Source: Metarhizobium sp964253915 (lineage in GTDB: Bacteria > Pseudomonadota > Alphaproteobacteria > Rhizobiales > Rhizobiaceae). From it: 64,000 nucleotides of DNA. Each line of letters begins with the position of its first letter. The stretch's first letter is position 1. The stretch lies in assembly GCF_964253915.1 (NCBI RefSeq), contig NZ_CAXUSG020000014.1, positions 1 to 64,000 of the forward strand, in the 5' to 3' direction. The notes under the pieces are model-generated. The model was not told the origin of the DNA, did no database searches, and saw only the letters and a program-made list of their open reading frames with translations. This document shows, piece by piece, positions 1 to 9,444 of the stretch. The position numbers and the translations under genes are program-made.

Positions 1-136
1 AGGGAAGGCGCTTTCCAGGCCGGTCGCAGCGCTCCCAAATAGCTGGCGGAGGCCGGCCTGGAGAGTGCCGGCGGCTCTAGCACCTCCCGTAGACGCGGGC
101 TCCCGGGTGGGGGTCTGGGGGAGGGTCGGACAAACG

Positions 137-1546
137 ATGCATATTCTTGACACTTCATCAAAGGTCACGCTCGAAGAGCGGCGGGCCGCCGATGGCCTCG
201 ATGCCTATGTGCCGCGTATTTTATGCGACGGTGAACTGTACGACGCCGACGTTGACCGTTTCTTTCTCGACCTGCCGCTCAACGGAGTTCGCTCCCGGCA
301 CTCTCTTCGCGCTTACGGCTACGACATCATGGTGTGGTTGCGCTTCCTCACGGAAGTCTGCGACAAGACCGTCTGGGAAGCTGCCCGCGCTGATGTCGTA
401 GCCTTCCACCGCATTCGTAGAAGAGGCGAACCGGGAATCCGGATCTCGGCGGCGTCGTGGAACAGATCAATCGCAGCAATCGACAAGCTGTATGAGTGGG
501 GAGTGCGCGAGGGACTTCTGCCTTCGAGCCCTTTTTCGCATCGCGAGATCTGGCGACGCAATCGGACGCGTGGTCAAGGCAAGTTAATCACGCGCAATGA
601 TGCATTCGAAGGACGTGCCAATCAAAACACCATCCGTTTTGTCACGCTTGAGGATTTTCGACAGTTCCGGGACGTCGGGCTACGCGGCCTTTCTGCAAAC
701 GGAGCGGAGCGCCCGGGCGCACGCGACAGGAACGGACTTCGCAACGCGTTGTTTGCGGAGATGCTGGTGGTAACCGGCTTGAGGCTCGAAGAGGCCTCAT
801 TTCTTCTGGTGTTCGAGCTCGACGCTTTGCCTGCGGCGAATGCGTCTCGTCGTCAGACATGGCTCAATTTGCCGGCAGGACTCACCAAGGGCGAGCGCGG
901 ACGGGCAATCCTCATCCCCGACGGTCTGCTTCAGCGGCTCCAGACCTACATTCGTGTTGAGCGCACCCACGCAGTCACAAAGTTCAAGGCCCGCGAAGGT
1001 TGGAACCTCGTAGAACGTCCAATTCTGGTGCGTCGACCGACCGCGTGCTCAGGGAATCTTTTACTCGTCGACGGGCGAACTGTCCCGCTGGAAGTCTTCT
1101 CGCCGGACGAACGGGAGCGTTTGGTCATCTGTGATGCGGATAGCACGCCAATCGAAACAGCGGTTTTGTGGGTGACGGAGGTCGGCCAGCCGGTGCGCCC
1201 AAATTCCTGGGAAGTCGCATTCGCACGGGCGTGCCATCGCTGCCAGGCGAACGGACTGCCGATCGACATCAGTCCACATCAACTCCGGCACACCTTCGCA
1301 GTCCATATGCTCGCAATGCTGATTCAGCGCCAGCTCGATGGCGGTTCCTTGGCGAGTTCGGCCGGACCGGCGGAAGGCTATCGCAGGATCCTCGGAGATC
1401 CCCTGCAACAGGTGCAGCGGCTTCTGGGTCATGCAAGTCTCGAGACCACCTCAATTTATCTGGATCATATCGCCACCCGCGCAGATACAGTCGACACCGC
1501 TGTCGCCGAATTGCTTGCACTGCTACCAGGCGGGGACCGGCTATGA
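137..1546 (+). CDS. Tyrosine recombinase, first of an overlapping trio
   Basis: Site-specific recombinase of the phage-integrase (tyrosine) family, 469 aa from the ATG at 137. The catalytic set is complete: R216 (in VVTGLRLEE), H381 and R384 (in SPHQLRHTF), H432 (LLGHAS) and the nucleophile Y441. The N-terminal part (about residues 30-140) looks like a SAM-like core-binding domain. The frame also stays open to a GTG at 65, but the ATG at 137 has a purine-rich stretch (GGGGGAGGG) about 12 nt upstream and gives a more natural N terminus. The stop overlaps the next recombinase as ATGA, so the three genes are probably translated together. Three adjacent recombinases in this arrangement are the hallmark of recombinase-in-trio (RIT) elements. 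Target site and direction are not visible. Confidence 0.85.
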   Translation: MHILDTSSKVTLEERRAADGLDAYVPRILCDGELYDADVDRFFLDLPLNGVRSRHSLRAYGYDIMVWLRFLTEVCDKTVWEAARADVVAFHRIRRRGEPGIRISAASWNRSIAAIDKLYEWGVREGLLPSSPFSHREIWRRNRTRGQGKLITRNDAFEGRANQNTIRFVTLEDFRQFRDVGLRGLSANGAERPGARDRNGLRNALFAEMLVVTGLRLEEASFLLVFELDALPAANASRRQTWLNLPAGLTKGERGRAILIPDGLLQRLQTYIRVERTHAVTKFKAREGWNLVERPILVRRPTACSGNLLLVDGRTVPLEVFSPDERERLVICDADSTPIETAVLWVTEVGQPVRPNSWEVAFARACHRCQANGLPIDISPHQLRHTFAVHMLAMLIQRQLDGGSLASSAGPAEGYRRILGDPLQQVQRLLGHASLETTSIYLDHIATRADTVDTAVAELLALLPGGDRL

Positions 1547-3345
1547 GCCAGCATCCTCGCAAAGGCCGAGCCGTCTCTTTCAATCGCGAGTTGGCCATAT
1601 CCCCGTGCGATGAGCCGGAGACAGTGACCGGTTTACGATTTATCATCGACACACAGGATGGCAGCAAAGTCCTGATCGACTACGCTCATCTTGCCCCGCG
1701 ATGGCTTGCGATTGCTTTCGCACGAGCGCTACGACGACTTGCTGGTCTGGGTGGTCGCCTGTCCGTCAAATCAACTGTTACGGACTACGTGCGTATCTTG
1801 CCGATGTTCTTGACGTACCTGGTCGAGACAAAAAATGAACCTGATGCCGCTGACCGCCTGAGGGCAGATCATATCGATGGCTTTGAAGCTTGGTTAGTGG
1901 AAAAGGGCAAGTCGAACATTCATCTGCTGTTTATTTTGACGAAGATCATTGTGGCGCTGCGAGAAGTGGCATCCGAAGGGGCTGTTGCATTTGATGAGCA
2001 GCTTCGCGATCGGCTGGCCTACGTGACGCTGAGGCCGATACCGCCATCGCATCCACGCGATGCATACAGCCCTTACATTGCACGGCAGCTTCGCGATGCT
2101 GCCCGTGCGGATATCATGGCGATCGTTCAACGCCTTCGCGATCCTAAGCCAATGAACTCGTACAGCGGACTGCTGGCTATGGAGAAAGAGATCCATTCGC
2201 ACATCGAGGCCAAGGGTATCGTCCGTCACACAGATCCCAAATATCACGTTCTCAATGATGCCCGAAGGGTTCATGGCCTCTCTTCGGAAAGGCTCTGCCA
2301 TCAGCTTCACGAACGACACTATTTGACGTCTCACGACATCATCCCGCTCCTGGTGTTTCTGGCGCTCGAGACCGGACTGGAACCCGAGTGCTGCAAGAGC
2401 TTGAGGGTCGATTGCCTTCGGAATCCTGCAAACGGCACGGTCGAGATTGCTTATGTCAAACGGCGGGCTCGTGGCGCTGAGCATAAGACACTTCGTGTGC
2501 GCGACGGCGGTCCGCGAACGCCGGGAGGACTTATCCGCCACATAATCGCCTGGACCGCCGCCGCCCGCAAACATCGGCCGACCGACTGCCTTTGGCTTTA
2601 CTACGGGCTCGGCGGGCTAAAATCCGGTGTCAATCATCCCCAGCACCGCATCGATGCATGGACGGTACAGCATAACATTCGTGATGATGACGGTCGGCCA
2701 TTCCATCTAACGCTTTCGCGACTTCGCAAGACGCACAAGGCGCTCTGGTATCTAAAGACCGAGGGACACATGACGCGTTTTGCCGTCGGTCATACCAAAG
2801 AGGTGGCCGCACGGCACTATGCCAATGTTCCAGCACTCCTCCCGCTGCACGAAAGCACAATCGCTGATGCTTTCACCGAGGCACTCACGTCGGCTTTGTC
2901 GTCCACCGTTTTGACGCCAGAACAGGAGGAGTTCTGGCGGAACGATCCCGTGGTCGCTTCAAAGGCGGCACCAGCGGGATGCGATCCGATCTCACTTCTC
3001 GATGGAAAGCAGGATATCTGGCTGGCAAGCTGCGGCGGTTTCTTTTCCAGCCCCTATGCCGATCCCGGCTCGCCTTGTGCACAACCCTTCTGGGGTTGTC
3101 TCGAATGTCCGAACGCTGTCATCACCGCCCGCAAGCTCCCCGCCATTCTGTCGTTTCTCGCTTTCCTTGAAGACCAGCGCCTGTCGCTTTCCGCCAGCCA
3201 TTGGGCGGCGAAGTTCGCAACCGCGCACGCTCGCATCACCATGCAGATCCTGCCAGCTTTTAGTGCGGCGACCGTCGAGGAGGCACGTCGTGTGCTCGCC
3301 AGCGAACCGGTGTCCAACTACATGCCCCCGGAGGCGTTACTGTGA
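1543..3345 (+). CDS. Tyrosine recombinase, second of trio, altered active site
   Basis: 600-aa tyrosine recombinase-like protein. The ATG at 1543 overlaps the stop of the first recombinase by 4 nt. The C-terminal catalytic fold is recognisable, but two usual residues are changed. The position of the first Arg is Glu (E280 in ETGLEPECC), and the HxxR motif reads S392-R-L-R395. H417 (VGHTKE) and Y426 (ARHYANV) remain. Loss of active-site residues in one partner would fit a protein that works only in a complex with its neighbours; this is inference. The region around residues 510-545 is cysteine-rich (CGGFFSSP, CAQPFWGCLEC) and could bind a metal. The gene ends by overlapping the third recombinase. 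Confidence 0.8.
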   Translation: MSQHPRKGRAVSFNRELAISPCDEPETVTGLRFIIDTQDGSKVLIDYAHLAPRWLAIAFARALRRLAGLGGRLSVKSTVTDYVRILPMFLTYLVETKNEPDAADRLRADHIDGFEAWLVEKGKSNIHLLFILTKIIVALREVASEGAVAFDEQLRDRLAYVTLRPIPPSHPRDAYSPYIARQLRDAARADIMAIVQRLRDPKPMNSYSGLLAMEKEIHSHIEAKGIVRHTDPKYHVLNDARRVHGLSSERLCHQLHERHYLTSHDIIPLLVFLALETGLEPECCKSLRVDCLRNPANGTVEIAYVKRRARGAEHKTLRVRDGGPRTPGGLIRHIIAWTAAARKHRPTDCLWLYYGLGGLKSGVNHPQHRIDAWTVQHNIRDDDGRPFHLTLSRLRKTHKALWYLKTEGHMTRFAVGHTKEVAARHYANVPALLPLHESTIADAFTEALTSALSSTVLTPEQEEFWRNDPVVASKAAPAGCDPISLLDGKQDIWLASCGGFFSSPYADPGSPCAQPFWGCLECPNAVITARKLPAILSFLAFLEDQRLSLSASHWAAKFATAHARITMQILPAFSAATVEEARRVLASEPVSNYMPPEALL

Positions 3346-5492
3346 AGGCCATCGCCAATCTGCCCATCGTCACTACCGGTTTCGACAGCCGCCCCGTGCT
3401 GGCCACCGCAGCTTTTCGCCCCGGTTTCGACCGGTCGGACCTATCGCGCTATGGCGACGACCGATGGGATTTGAACCCTGCGGTTTTCCGCGAGAACGCC
3501 CGTAGCTCCGACGCTACTGTGGATTTCAGTGTTATCGACGACCCGAAGATCGCGGCGGCTCTTCGAGATTACCTGTATGTCCGACTGAACACTGATCTGC
3601 CGGGATACAAGATGCGAGCGACGCCAGTGAATGTCCGGCGCCTTTTCCGTTGCGCGCGCTGCTTCTTCGATTTCATCAAGGCGGTTCATGGTGTCTTCGA
3701 CCTCCGCGGCGTCAACCAGGCCCTGCTTGACGATTTCGCCAGGTTTCTTCGTCGTGGTCGGCGGCCGATCATCGTCATGCAATTATTAGGCATTGTGTTC
3801 GACCTGTATGTCTTCCGCAAACACCTGATCGTGGCGAAGCTCACCTTTGAGCCATGGGATGGTCGCAAGCCCGCAGAGGTCGCCGGATATAGATTTAGGG
3901 CGGAGGAGAACCGTACACCGCGGATCCCGGAAGCGATCATCAAACCGTTGCTCGCATGGTCGCTCAAATATGTGACTGTATTCGCGCCCGACATTATCGC
4001 CGCGCGCAATGAACTGCTGGCACTCCAACAGCACCACGAGGCGCTCAGTGCTGAAGATGCGATCACGCATCGCAACGAACGACGAGCGCAGCGACAAGCT
4101 CGCTTGTATGCATATCTCGATGAACGCCGTCGGCAGGGTCGCGGCATTCCAGCCTGGCCTGTCAGGATCGGCGGGCCAGCATCATTTTCGGGGTTAGAAC
4201 CGCCTCTGAACTGGCAATTGATCTATCTCCATATCGGCGCCGACGCCAATCTTCAACGATCTGCCGGCGGTCAACCCAATGACGAGATGAGGCGCACCGT
4301 CGAAGCTGCTATCGGCGAACTGGGGACCGAGATCGGCGGAATGGATACGCAGATTTCAGTCGATCCTGATACCGGCCGGCCCTGGCGGTCTCGTTTTGAT
4401 GCGCGGGCGTTGGCGATAGAAGAGCGGATGCTGCAAGCCGCCTGCTATGTCGTCTGCGCCTACCTGACAGGCATGCGCGACAGTGAAGTGCAGGCGATGC
4501 GTCCCGGCTGTCTGTCGGTCACTCGCAGCGAGGACGGGCTGATCAACAGGCACCGCGTGAAGTCGGTCGCTTACAAGGGCAAGGAAGTGCGGGGCGAAGA
4601 GGCGGAATGGATCACCATCGCACCCGTGGCGACGGCGATTTCAGTCCTCGAACAGCTCAACCTCCGCTCTGTGCAGCAGCGAGGCACCCAGACGCTTTGG
4701 CCAGTCCTGTCTCTCGCACACGCTCGCAAGCAGGCGCTCGCAACAGACGTCGTCACCCGTCTGAACCAGTTTCGCGATTATCTGAACGATCGATTTGGAA
4801 CCGAGGCCGAGCCGATCATACCGCCAGGCCCCGATGGAAGGCCGTGGCAACTGACGACGCGCCAGTTCCGTCGAACAATTGCCTGGCACATAGCCAACAG
4901 GCCCTTTGGGACGGTCGCAGGAATGGTCCAGTACAAGCACGTCTCCGTTGCGACCTTCGAAGGCTATGCGGGCTCCAGCCGATCAGGATTTCTGACAGAG
5001 GTCGAGACTGAACGGCGCCTCGGACAGATGGACGATATCCTCACCTATTTCGACGAGAGGCAATTGGGCTCCGGGCTTTCCGGCCCTGCTGCGGTACGGA
5101 TCGCCAAGTCGCTCGACGGCGCGGCGTCCGAGTTGCACCCGCTTTCCGGCATGATCGCTGACCGTGGTCGCCTCCGCGTCATGTTGGCCGACACGGCGCG
5201 CACCCTCCATGTCGGCGTGTTGGCCGATTGCTTTTTTGATCCTGCTACCGCCGTCTGTCTTCGCCATGCCGCCGGCAACCAGTCTGCTCCGATGATCTCG
5301 CTGTGCGAGCCGTCGAGATGCCCCAACGCCTGTATAACGGCACACCACCGCCCCGCATGGGCAGGGGCGGCGGACAATGCCAGGGGCGTGCTGAAGGAGA
5401 AGAGATTGTCCGAAGTTCAGCGCCTGGCCGTCGAGCAAGACCTCCAAAGGATCGAGAAGGTTCTTTCCGATATCGACGTCACAAGACGATAG
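3342..5492 (+). CDS. Tyrosine recombinase, third of trio
   Basis: 716-aa tyrosine recombinase with a GTG start at 3342 that overlaps the previous stop (GTGA). R379 (LTGMRDSE), R510, H533 (QYKHVS) and Y542 (FEGYAG) match the catalytic set. The first His of HxxR is Arg here (R507-Q-F-R510). The N-terminal 300 residues are unusually long for the family and include an Arg-rich stretch (NERRAQRQARLYAYLDERRR) likely to touch DNA. A late cysteine cluster (CFFDPATAVCLRH, CEPSRCPNACI) resembles the Cys-rich tail of the second recombinase. This is the last gene of the trio; no passenger gene lies between the three recombinases. Confidence 0.8.
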   Translation: MKAIANLPIVTTGFDSRPVLATAAFRPGFDRSDLSRYGDDRWDLNPAVFRENARSSDATVDFSVIDDPKIAAALRDYLYVRLNTDLPGYKMRATPVNVRRLFRCARCFFDFIKAVHGVFDLRGVNQALLDDFARFLRRGRRPIIVMQLLGIVFDLYVFRKHLIVAKLTFEPWDGRKPAEVAGYRFRAEENRTPRIPEAIIKPLLAWSLKYVTVFAPDIIAARNELLALQQHHEALSAEDAITHRNERRAQRQARLYAYLDERRRQGRGIPAWPVRIGGPASFSGLEPPLNWQLIYLHIGADANLQRSAGGQPNDEMRRTVEAAIGELGTEIGGMDTQISVDPDTGRPWRSRFDARALAIEERMLQAACYVVCAYLTGMRDSEVQAMRPGCLSVTRSEDGLINRHRVKSVAYKGKEVRGEEAEWITIAPVATAISVLEQLNLRSVQQRGTQTLWPVLSLAHARKQALATDVVTRLNQFRDYLNDRFGTEAEPIIPPGPDGRPWQLTTRQFRRTIAWHIANRPFGTVAGMVQYKHVSVATFEGYAGSSRSGFLTEVETERRLGQMDDILTYFDERQLGSGLSGPAAVRIAKSLDGAASELHPLSGMIADRGRLRVMLADTARTLHVGVLADCFFDPATAVCLRHAAGNQSAPMISLCEPSRCPNACITAHHRPAWAGAADNARGVLKEKRLSEVQRLAVEQDLQRIEKVLSDIDVTRR

Positions 5493-5741
5493 CTCTTTAT
5501 GGAATACGGTCGCGTCCCCTGGTCGGGTCCGCGGATTCTCTTCTTTCTGCCGTCCTACTTTACGGCTGCTCACCCCGCCTCAAGGACGAGCGTGGGCCCC
5601 CGATTTTGCCTCCGCTCCGTTTCCCTGCGCTCCGACAAAACCGGCACCCCACTCGCCGCCGCTGGCGGTCGCTTAGCGCTCCTTGACCCGGGCTTCGTGC
5701 GCACGTCGCCCGTTGACGTCATCAAAAAGGAGACGATCAAC

Positions 5742-5915
5742 ATGACCACTCTCGATCAAATCAACGAACTGCGCGCGGAGCTTCGGAGCTGCTATTTCAC
5801 CAAGACCGAACGCGCTATGGCGGAGGCCGAGCTTGCCGCCCTCGTCGCTCAGGCCCAAGCTGAGGATGAGCAGTTTGCAAGCGACATCGCACTCTATCTC
5901 GCTGAGCTCGAATGA
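5742..5915 (+). CDS. Small acidic helical protein, 57 aa, unknown function
   Basis: Short gene with a clear ribosome binding site (AAAGGAGA, 9 nt before ATG 5742). The product starts MTTLDQINELRAELRS and is almost wholly helical by composition (Ala, Glu, Leu), with heptad-like spacing. It has no signal peptide or membrane segment. The 240 bases before it, after the third recombinase, are GC-rich and hold no gene; they look like a long leader. A second gene of exactly the same length with a similar leader lies at 11204. I cannot assign a function. Confidence 0.55.
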   Translation: MTTLDQINELRAELRSCYFTKTERAMAEAELAALVAQAQAEDEQFASDIALYLAELE

Positions 5916-6370
5916 GGTCGGCGATATTTCTTTCTTATGATGTCGCACGCCGGAGCGACAGCAGCATCTCCACAAGAAGATCTCGAAGGGGCGAGGAATA
6001 TGCGTCTATACCCGCCGGCTTCCTCGTCGTTTTTTTGCTCAGCCTGGGACCACTTGCAATTTGAGCTTGATCTCACGCCTATTTGCCGCAATATTGCCAC
6101 CATCAACGGACCCGCCCTGCGGGTGGCTTCTCCGGGCGCCTATCCCCCGGCAACCAGCTAACTCCTGCACATATCTTCCTCGATATCGCTGCCATGAGTA
6201 TTCCGATTGGATCTCCCCAATGACCAAGACGGCCTGATCACGCCATAAAACCGACGTCGGTCACCACACGGCGCTTGCCGTGCCCTACACGCTCACGATC
6301 CGTGTGCGCGACGCCGCTCACCTATTCACAATTGACCCGCCGCGCGGACGGACTCCCAAGCGTCGCCGGC
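5916..6370. other. Gene-free stretch before the SulP gene
   Basis: About 455 bases between the small gene and the SulP transporter. Reading frames on both strands are short and lack both ribosome binding sites and family resemblance. I see no clear terminator, promoter or repeat. Confidence 0.4.
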
Positions 6371-7876
6371 ATGGAGAACAAAAACTTGAATCGCGATTTT
6401 ATAGGAACCCTCAAAACCGAATGGTTCGGCAACATCCGGGCGGATGTGCTCGCTGGACTTGTCGTGGCACTGGCTCTCATCCCCGAAGCCATCGCCTTTT
6501 CGATCATTGCCGGTGTCGACCCCAAGATTGGCCTCTACGCCTCATTCTCGATTGCCGTGTTGATCGCCTTCGTAGGTGGTCGTCCGGGCATGATCTCTGC
6601 CGCGACGGCAGCAACCGCGGTCCTCATGGTGACGCTGGTGCGCGACCATGGCCTCCAGTATCTCTTGGCGGCCACCGTCCTGGCAGGTTTGATCCAGATC
6701 GTCGCCGGTATCTTCCGCCTCGGTTATTTGATGCGCTTCGTCTCAAAGTCGGTGATGACCGGCTTCGTCAATGCGCTTGCCATCCTAATCTTCATGGCAC
6801 AGTTGCCGGAGCTAACGAATGTTCCGATGCTCACTTACATTCTGGTCGCGGCCGGTCTCGGGATCATCTACCTGTTTCCATACGTGACGAAGGCAGTTCC
6901 TTCGCCACTGGTCTGCATCGTGGTCCTGACCGCGCTGTCGATCGGTTTCGGCTTCGACATCCGCACCGTCGGCGACATGGGTGAGTTGCCTTCGACCCTG
7001 CCGATCTTCCTCATCCCGCAGATCCCGTTCAATCTCGAAACGCTGATGATCATCCTGCCGTATTCCGTGGCAGTGGCAGCCGTGGGTCTTCTGGAATCGC
7101 TGATGACAGCGCAGATCGTCGATGATCTGACCGACACGCCGAGCGACAAGAACCGCGAGTGTATTGGCCAGGGTATTGCTAACACCGCGACCGGCTTCAT
7201 TGGCGGCATGGCCGGCTGCGCTATGATCGGCCAGTCGATCATCAACGTGAAGTCGGGCGGCCGGGGACGGCTCTCGACCTTCTGCGCTGGCGTCTTCTTG
7301 CTGTTCATGATCCTGGTACTGGGTGACCTTGTCAGCCAGATTCCAATGGCAGCACTCGTCGCCATCATGATTATGGTCTCGATCGGTACCTTCTCCTGGT
7401 CCTCGATCAAGAACCTGAAGGATCACCCCCGTTCGTCCTCCATCGTCATGCTGGCGACCGTGGTAGGCGTCGTTTACACGCACAATCTCGCCATCGGCGT
7501 TCTGATCGGCGTGCTGCTGTCTGCCGTCTTCTTCGCTTGGAAGATCTCCCAGATCTTCCGCGTCACTTCGGCCCTGTCGGCTGATGGGGCGCATCGGACC
7601 TATACCGTCCAGGGACAGGTGTTCTTCGCTTCAGTCGACGATTTCAACAAGGCCTTCGATTTCAAGGAAGCACTCGACAAGGTCACGATCGACGTCACCC
7701 ACGCCCATATCTGGGATATTTCCAGCGTCGCGGCTCTCGACATGATCGTCCTCAAGTTCCGCCGCGAAGGCGCCGATGTCGAGATCATCGGCCTCAATCA
7801 GGCCAGCGAGACCATCGTCGATAAGCTCGCCATTCACGACAAGCCCGGCGCGATGGAACGCCTGATGGGCCACTGA
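6371..7876 (+). CDS. SulP-family anion transporter with STAS domain
   Basis: 501-aa inner-membrane anion permease. Residues about 15-390 form the usual run of 10-14 hydrophobic segments, beginning with the family signature region (ADVLAGLVVALALIPEAIAFSIIAG). The C-terminal 100 residues are a cytoplasmic STAS domain (QVFFASVDDF to NQASETIVDKL). SulP proteins carry sulfate, bicarbonate or other anions; the substrate cannot be read from sequence. The start is set at ATG 6371 because the protein then begins like family members, although no good Shine-Dalgarno precedes it. The frame is open further upstream. The usp gene follows after 14 nt, so the two are probably co-transcribed. Confidence 0.85.
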   Translation: MENKNLNRDFIGTLKTEWFGNIRADVLAGLVVALALIPEAIAFSIIAGVDPKIGLYASFSIAVLIAFVGGRPGMISAATAATAVLMVTLVRDHGLQYLLAATVLAGLIQIVAGIFRLGYLMRFVSKSVMTGFVNALAILIFMAQLPELTNVPMLTYILVAAGLGIIYLFPYVTKAVPSPLVCIVVLTALSIGFGFDIRTVGDMGELPSTLPIFLIPQIPFNLETLMIILPYSVAVAAVGLLESLMTAQIVDDLTDTPSDKNRECIGQGIANTATGFIGGMAGCAMIGQSIINVKSGGRGRLSTFCAGVFLLFMILVLGDLVSQIPMAALVAIMIMVSIGTFSWSSIKNLKDHPRSSSIVMLATVVGVVYTHNLAIGVLIGVLLSAVFFAWKISQIFRVTSALSADGAHRTYTVQGQVFFASVDDFNKAFDFKEALDKVTIDVTHAHIWDISSVAALDMIVLKFRREGADVEIIGLNQASETIVDKLAIHDKPGAMERLMGH

Positions 7877-7890
7877 GGGAGGAACGAACA

Positions 7891-8745
7891 ATGACAAAAA
7901 TACTTGGACTTATCGACGGCTCGCCCTATGCCCAGAGCGTATGCGACCACATCGCCTGGATTGCGGGCAAGGCCGACGTGACAGTTGAGCTTCTCCACGT
8001 CATCGGCAGGCGGGATCTCGCCTCCGAGCCAGTCAACCTCAGCGGCAATATCGGGCTCGGTGCCCGCACGGCTCTCCTCGAGGAATTGGCTGAACTCGAT
8101 GCGCAGAAGGCCAAGGTTGCCCACAAGCGTGGGCGCCTGTTGCTGGACGAGGCAAAGGCCCGGCTGAACGAGGCTGGCGTTGCAAACGTCGAGACGAAGC
8201 TTCGCAACGGTGATCTGATCGATACCGTTCTGGAATTCGAAGCCAATGCCGATATCATCGTTATCGGCAAGCGTGGCGAAGGGGCGGATTTCGCCAAGGG
8301 CCATCTCGGCTCCAACCTAGAACGTGTCGTGCGCTCGACCAGCAAGGCGATCGTTATCGCCTCACGGGCCTTCAAGCCGGTCGCCAAGCTGCTGATCGCC
8401 TATGACGGCGGCACAATGGCCATGAAGACAGTGGACCAGGTCTCCCGCAGCCCGATCCTCGACGGCCTCGGCACCAAACTGGTGATGGCGGGTGCGGACA
8501 CCAGCGAGAACCGCAAGAAGCTCGATGATGCCGCGATCATCCTCAAGGCCGCTGGCTATGCGCCGGAAGTAGCCCTCGTGCAGGGCGCGGCCGACAAGGT
8601 GATCTCGGACATGGTGGAAAAGGAAGGTTTCGACCTTCTCGCCATGGGCGCCTACAGCCATTCGCGGCTGCGCTCCCTCTTCATCGGCTCGACCACCACC
8701 GAGATGATCCGTTCCTGCAAGGTGCCGGTCGTCATCTTCCGTTGA
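7891..8745 (+). CDS. Tandem universal stress protein (two Usp domains)
   Basis: 284-aa cytoplasmic protein made of two Usp domains (about 1-150 and 151-284), the UspE-like arrangement. Both halves keep glycine-rich nucleotide-loop motifs (GKRGEGADFAKGHLGSNLE and GAYSHSRLRSLFIGSTTTE), so ATP binding is likely. GGAGGAACGAACA precedes the ATG. It sits immediately behind the SulP transporter, a recurrent pairing in proteobacteria in which the Usp protein may sense or modulate anion flux (inference). The nuclease-like gene follows 59 nt later. Confidence 0.85.
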   Translation: MTKILGLIDGSPYAQSVCDHIAWIAGKADVTVELLHVIGRRDLASEPVNLSGNIGLGARTALLEELAELDAQKAKVAHKRGRLLLDEAKARLNEAGVANVETKLRNGDLIDTVLEFEANADIIVIGKRGEGADFAKGHLGSNLERVVRSTSKAIVIASRAFKPVAKLLIAYDGGTMAMKTVDQVSRSPILDGLGTKLVMAGADTSENRKKLDDAAIILKAAGYAPEVALVQGAADKVISDMVEKEGFDLLAMGAYSHSRLRSLFIGSTTTEMIRSCKVPVVIFR

Positions 8746-8804
8746 GCACAGACGGGCGGGCATTTTGCCCGCCTTCTTGTCCGAAGCGTTTGGGAGGAGC
8801 GATC

Positions 8805-9341
8805 ATGTCGCGACAAAAACAGACTTTGTTTCTGATCGACGGAAGCCACTATGACCGTTTGCGTTCAGTGTTCGAGACACCGTTCGATCTACGCAAGCTG
8901 GCTGACGCTGCCAATGAAGGCTTGCCCGTCGATCAGGCGATTTACTATCGTGACGTCCGCGATGATAACGAAGCGGAACGCCAGCGGCCCCTTTTTGGTT
9001 GGCTCAAACATAACGGTTTCGTCGTGAAGGGTCGCACCCATGATCGTGGAGACCCGCGGGAACGATATGGTACCAATCTCATCCAGATCGCGGTCGACGC
9101 GTTTTTGCTTGCAGAACCTGGGGACCATGTGATGGTGCTTGCGGGTGATGGGAAACTGGAGCCGATGTTTGCCGGTCTGCGGGATTATGACATCAAGGTC
9201 ACGTTGATTTCGACCCTGGATGCGTCTTCAACCATTGCGCCGCCTCCGATGCTCATCGATGCGGCCGACACCTTCATCGACGTGAAGACAATCATCGGGC
9301 GACTTGCTCTGGAAAAATCCGACACGCGACAAGTCGATTGA
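8805..9341 (+). CDS. NYN (LabA/PIN-like) domain protein, putative RNase
   Basis: 178-aa soluble protein of the NYN/LabA-type PIN-like fold. The first acidic motif is LFLIDGSHYD near the N terminus, a second Asp lies in IQIAVDAFLLAEPGD, and the third motif is VMVLAGDGKLEPMF. Family members usually have an SGDSDF-like third motif, so the D-to-K change (GDGK) may weaken metal binding. The start at 8805 has a strong ribosome binding site (GGGAGGAGCGATC). It lies behind SulP-Usp in the same orientation. A role in RNA processing or decay under stress is inferred from the family only. Confidence 0.65.
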   Translation: MSRQKQTLFLIDGSHYDRLRSVFETPFDLRKLADAANEGLPVDQAIYYRDVRDDNEAERQRPLFGWLKHNGFVVKGRTHDRGDPRERYGTNLIQIAVDAFLLAEPGDHVMVLAGDGKLEPMFAGLRDYDIKVTLISTLDASSTIAPPPMLIDAADTFIDVKTIIGRLALEKSDTRQVD

Positions 9342-9444
9342 AGTCTCACGCTTTACCGACCAGAAAGGTGGAACCGCGAAGGCGGCTCTGCATTTTCGCC
9401 ATGCTCAGGCGGGAGCCATAAGCGCATATTTCAGAAAGCCGTAG

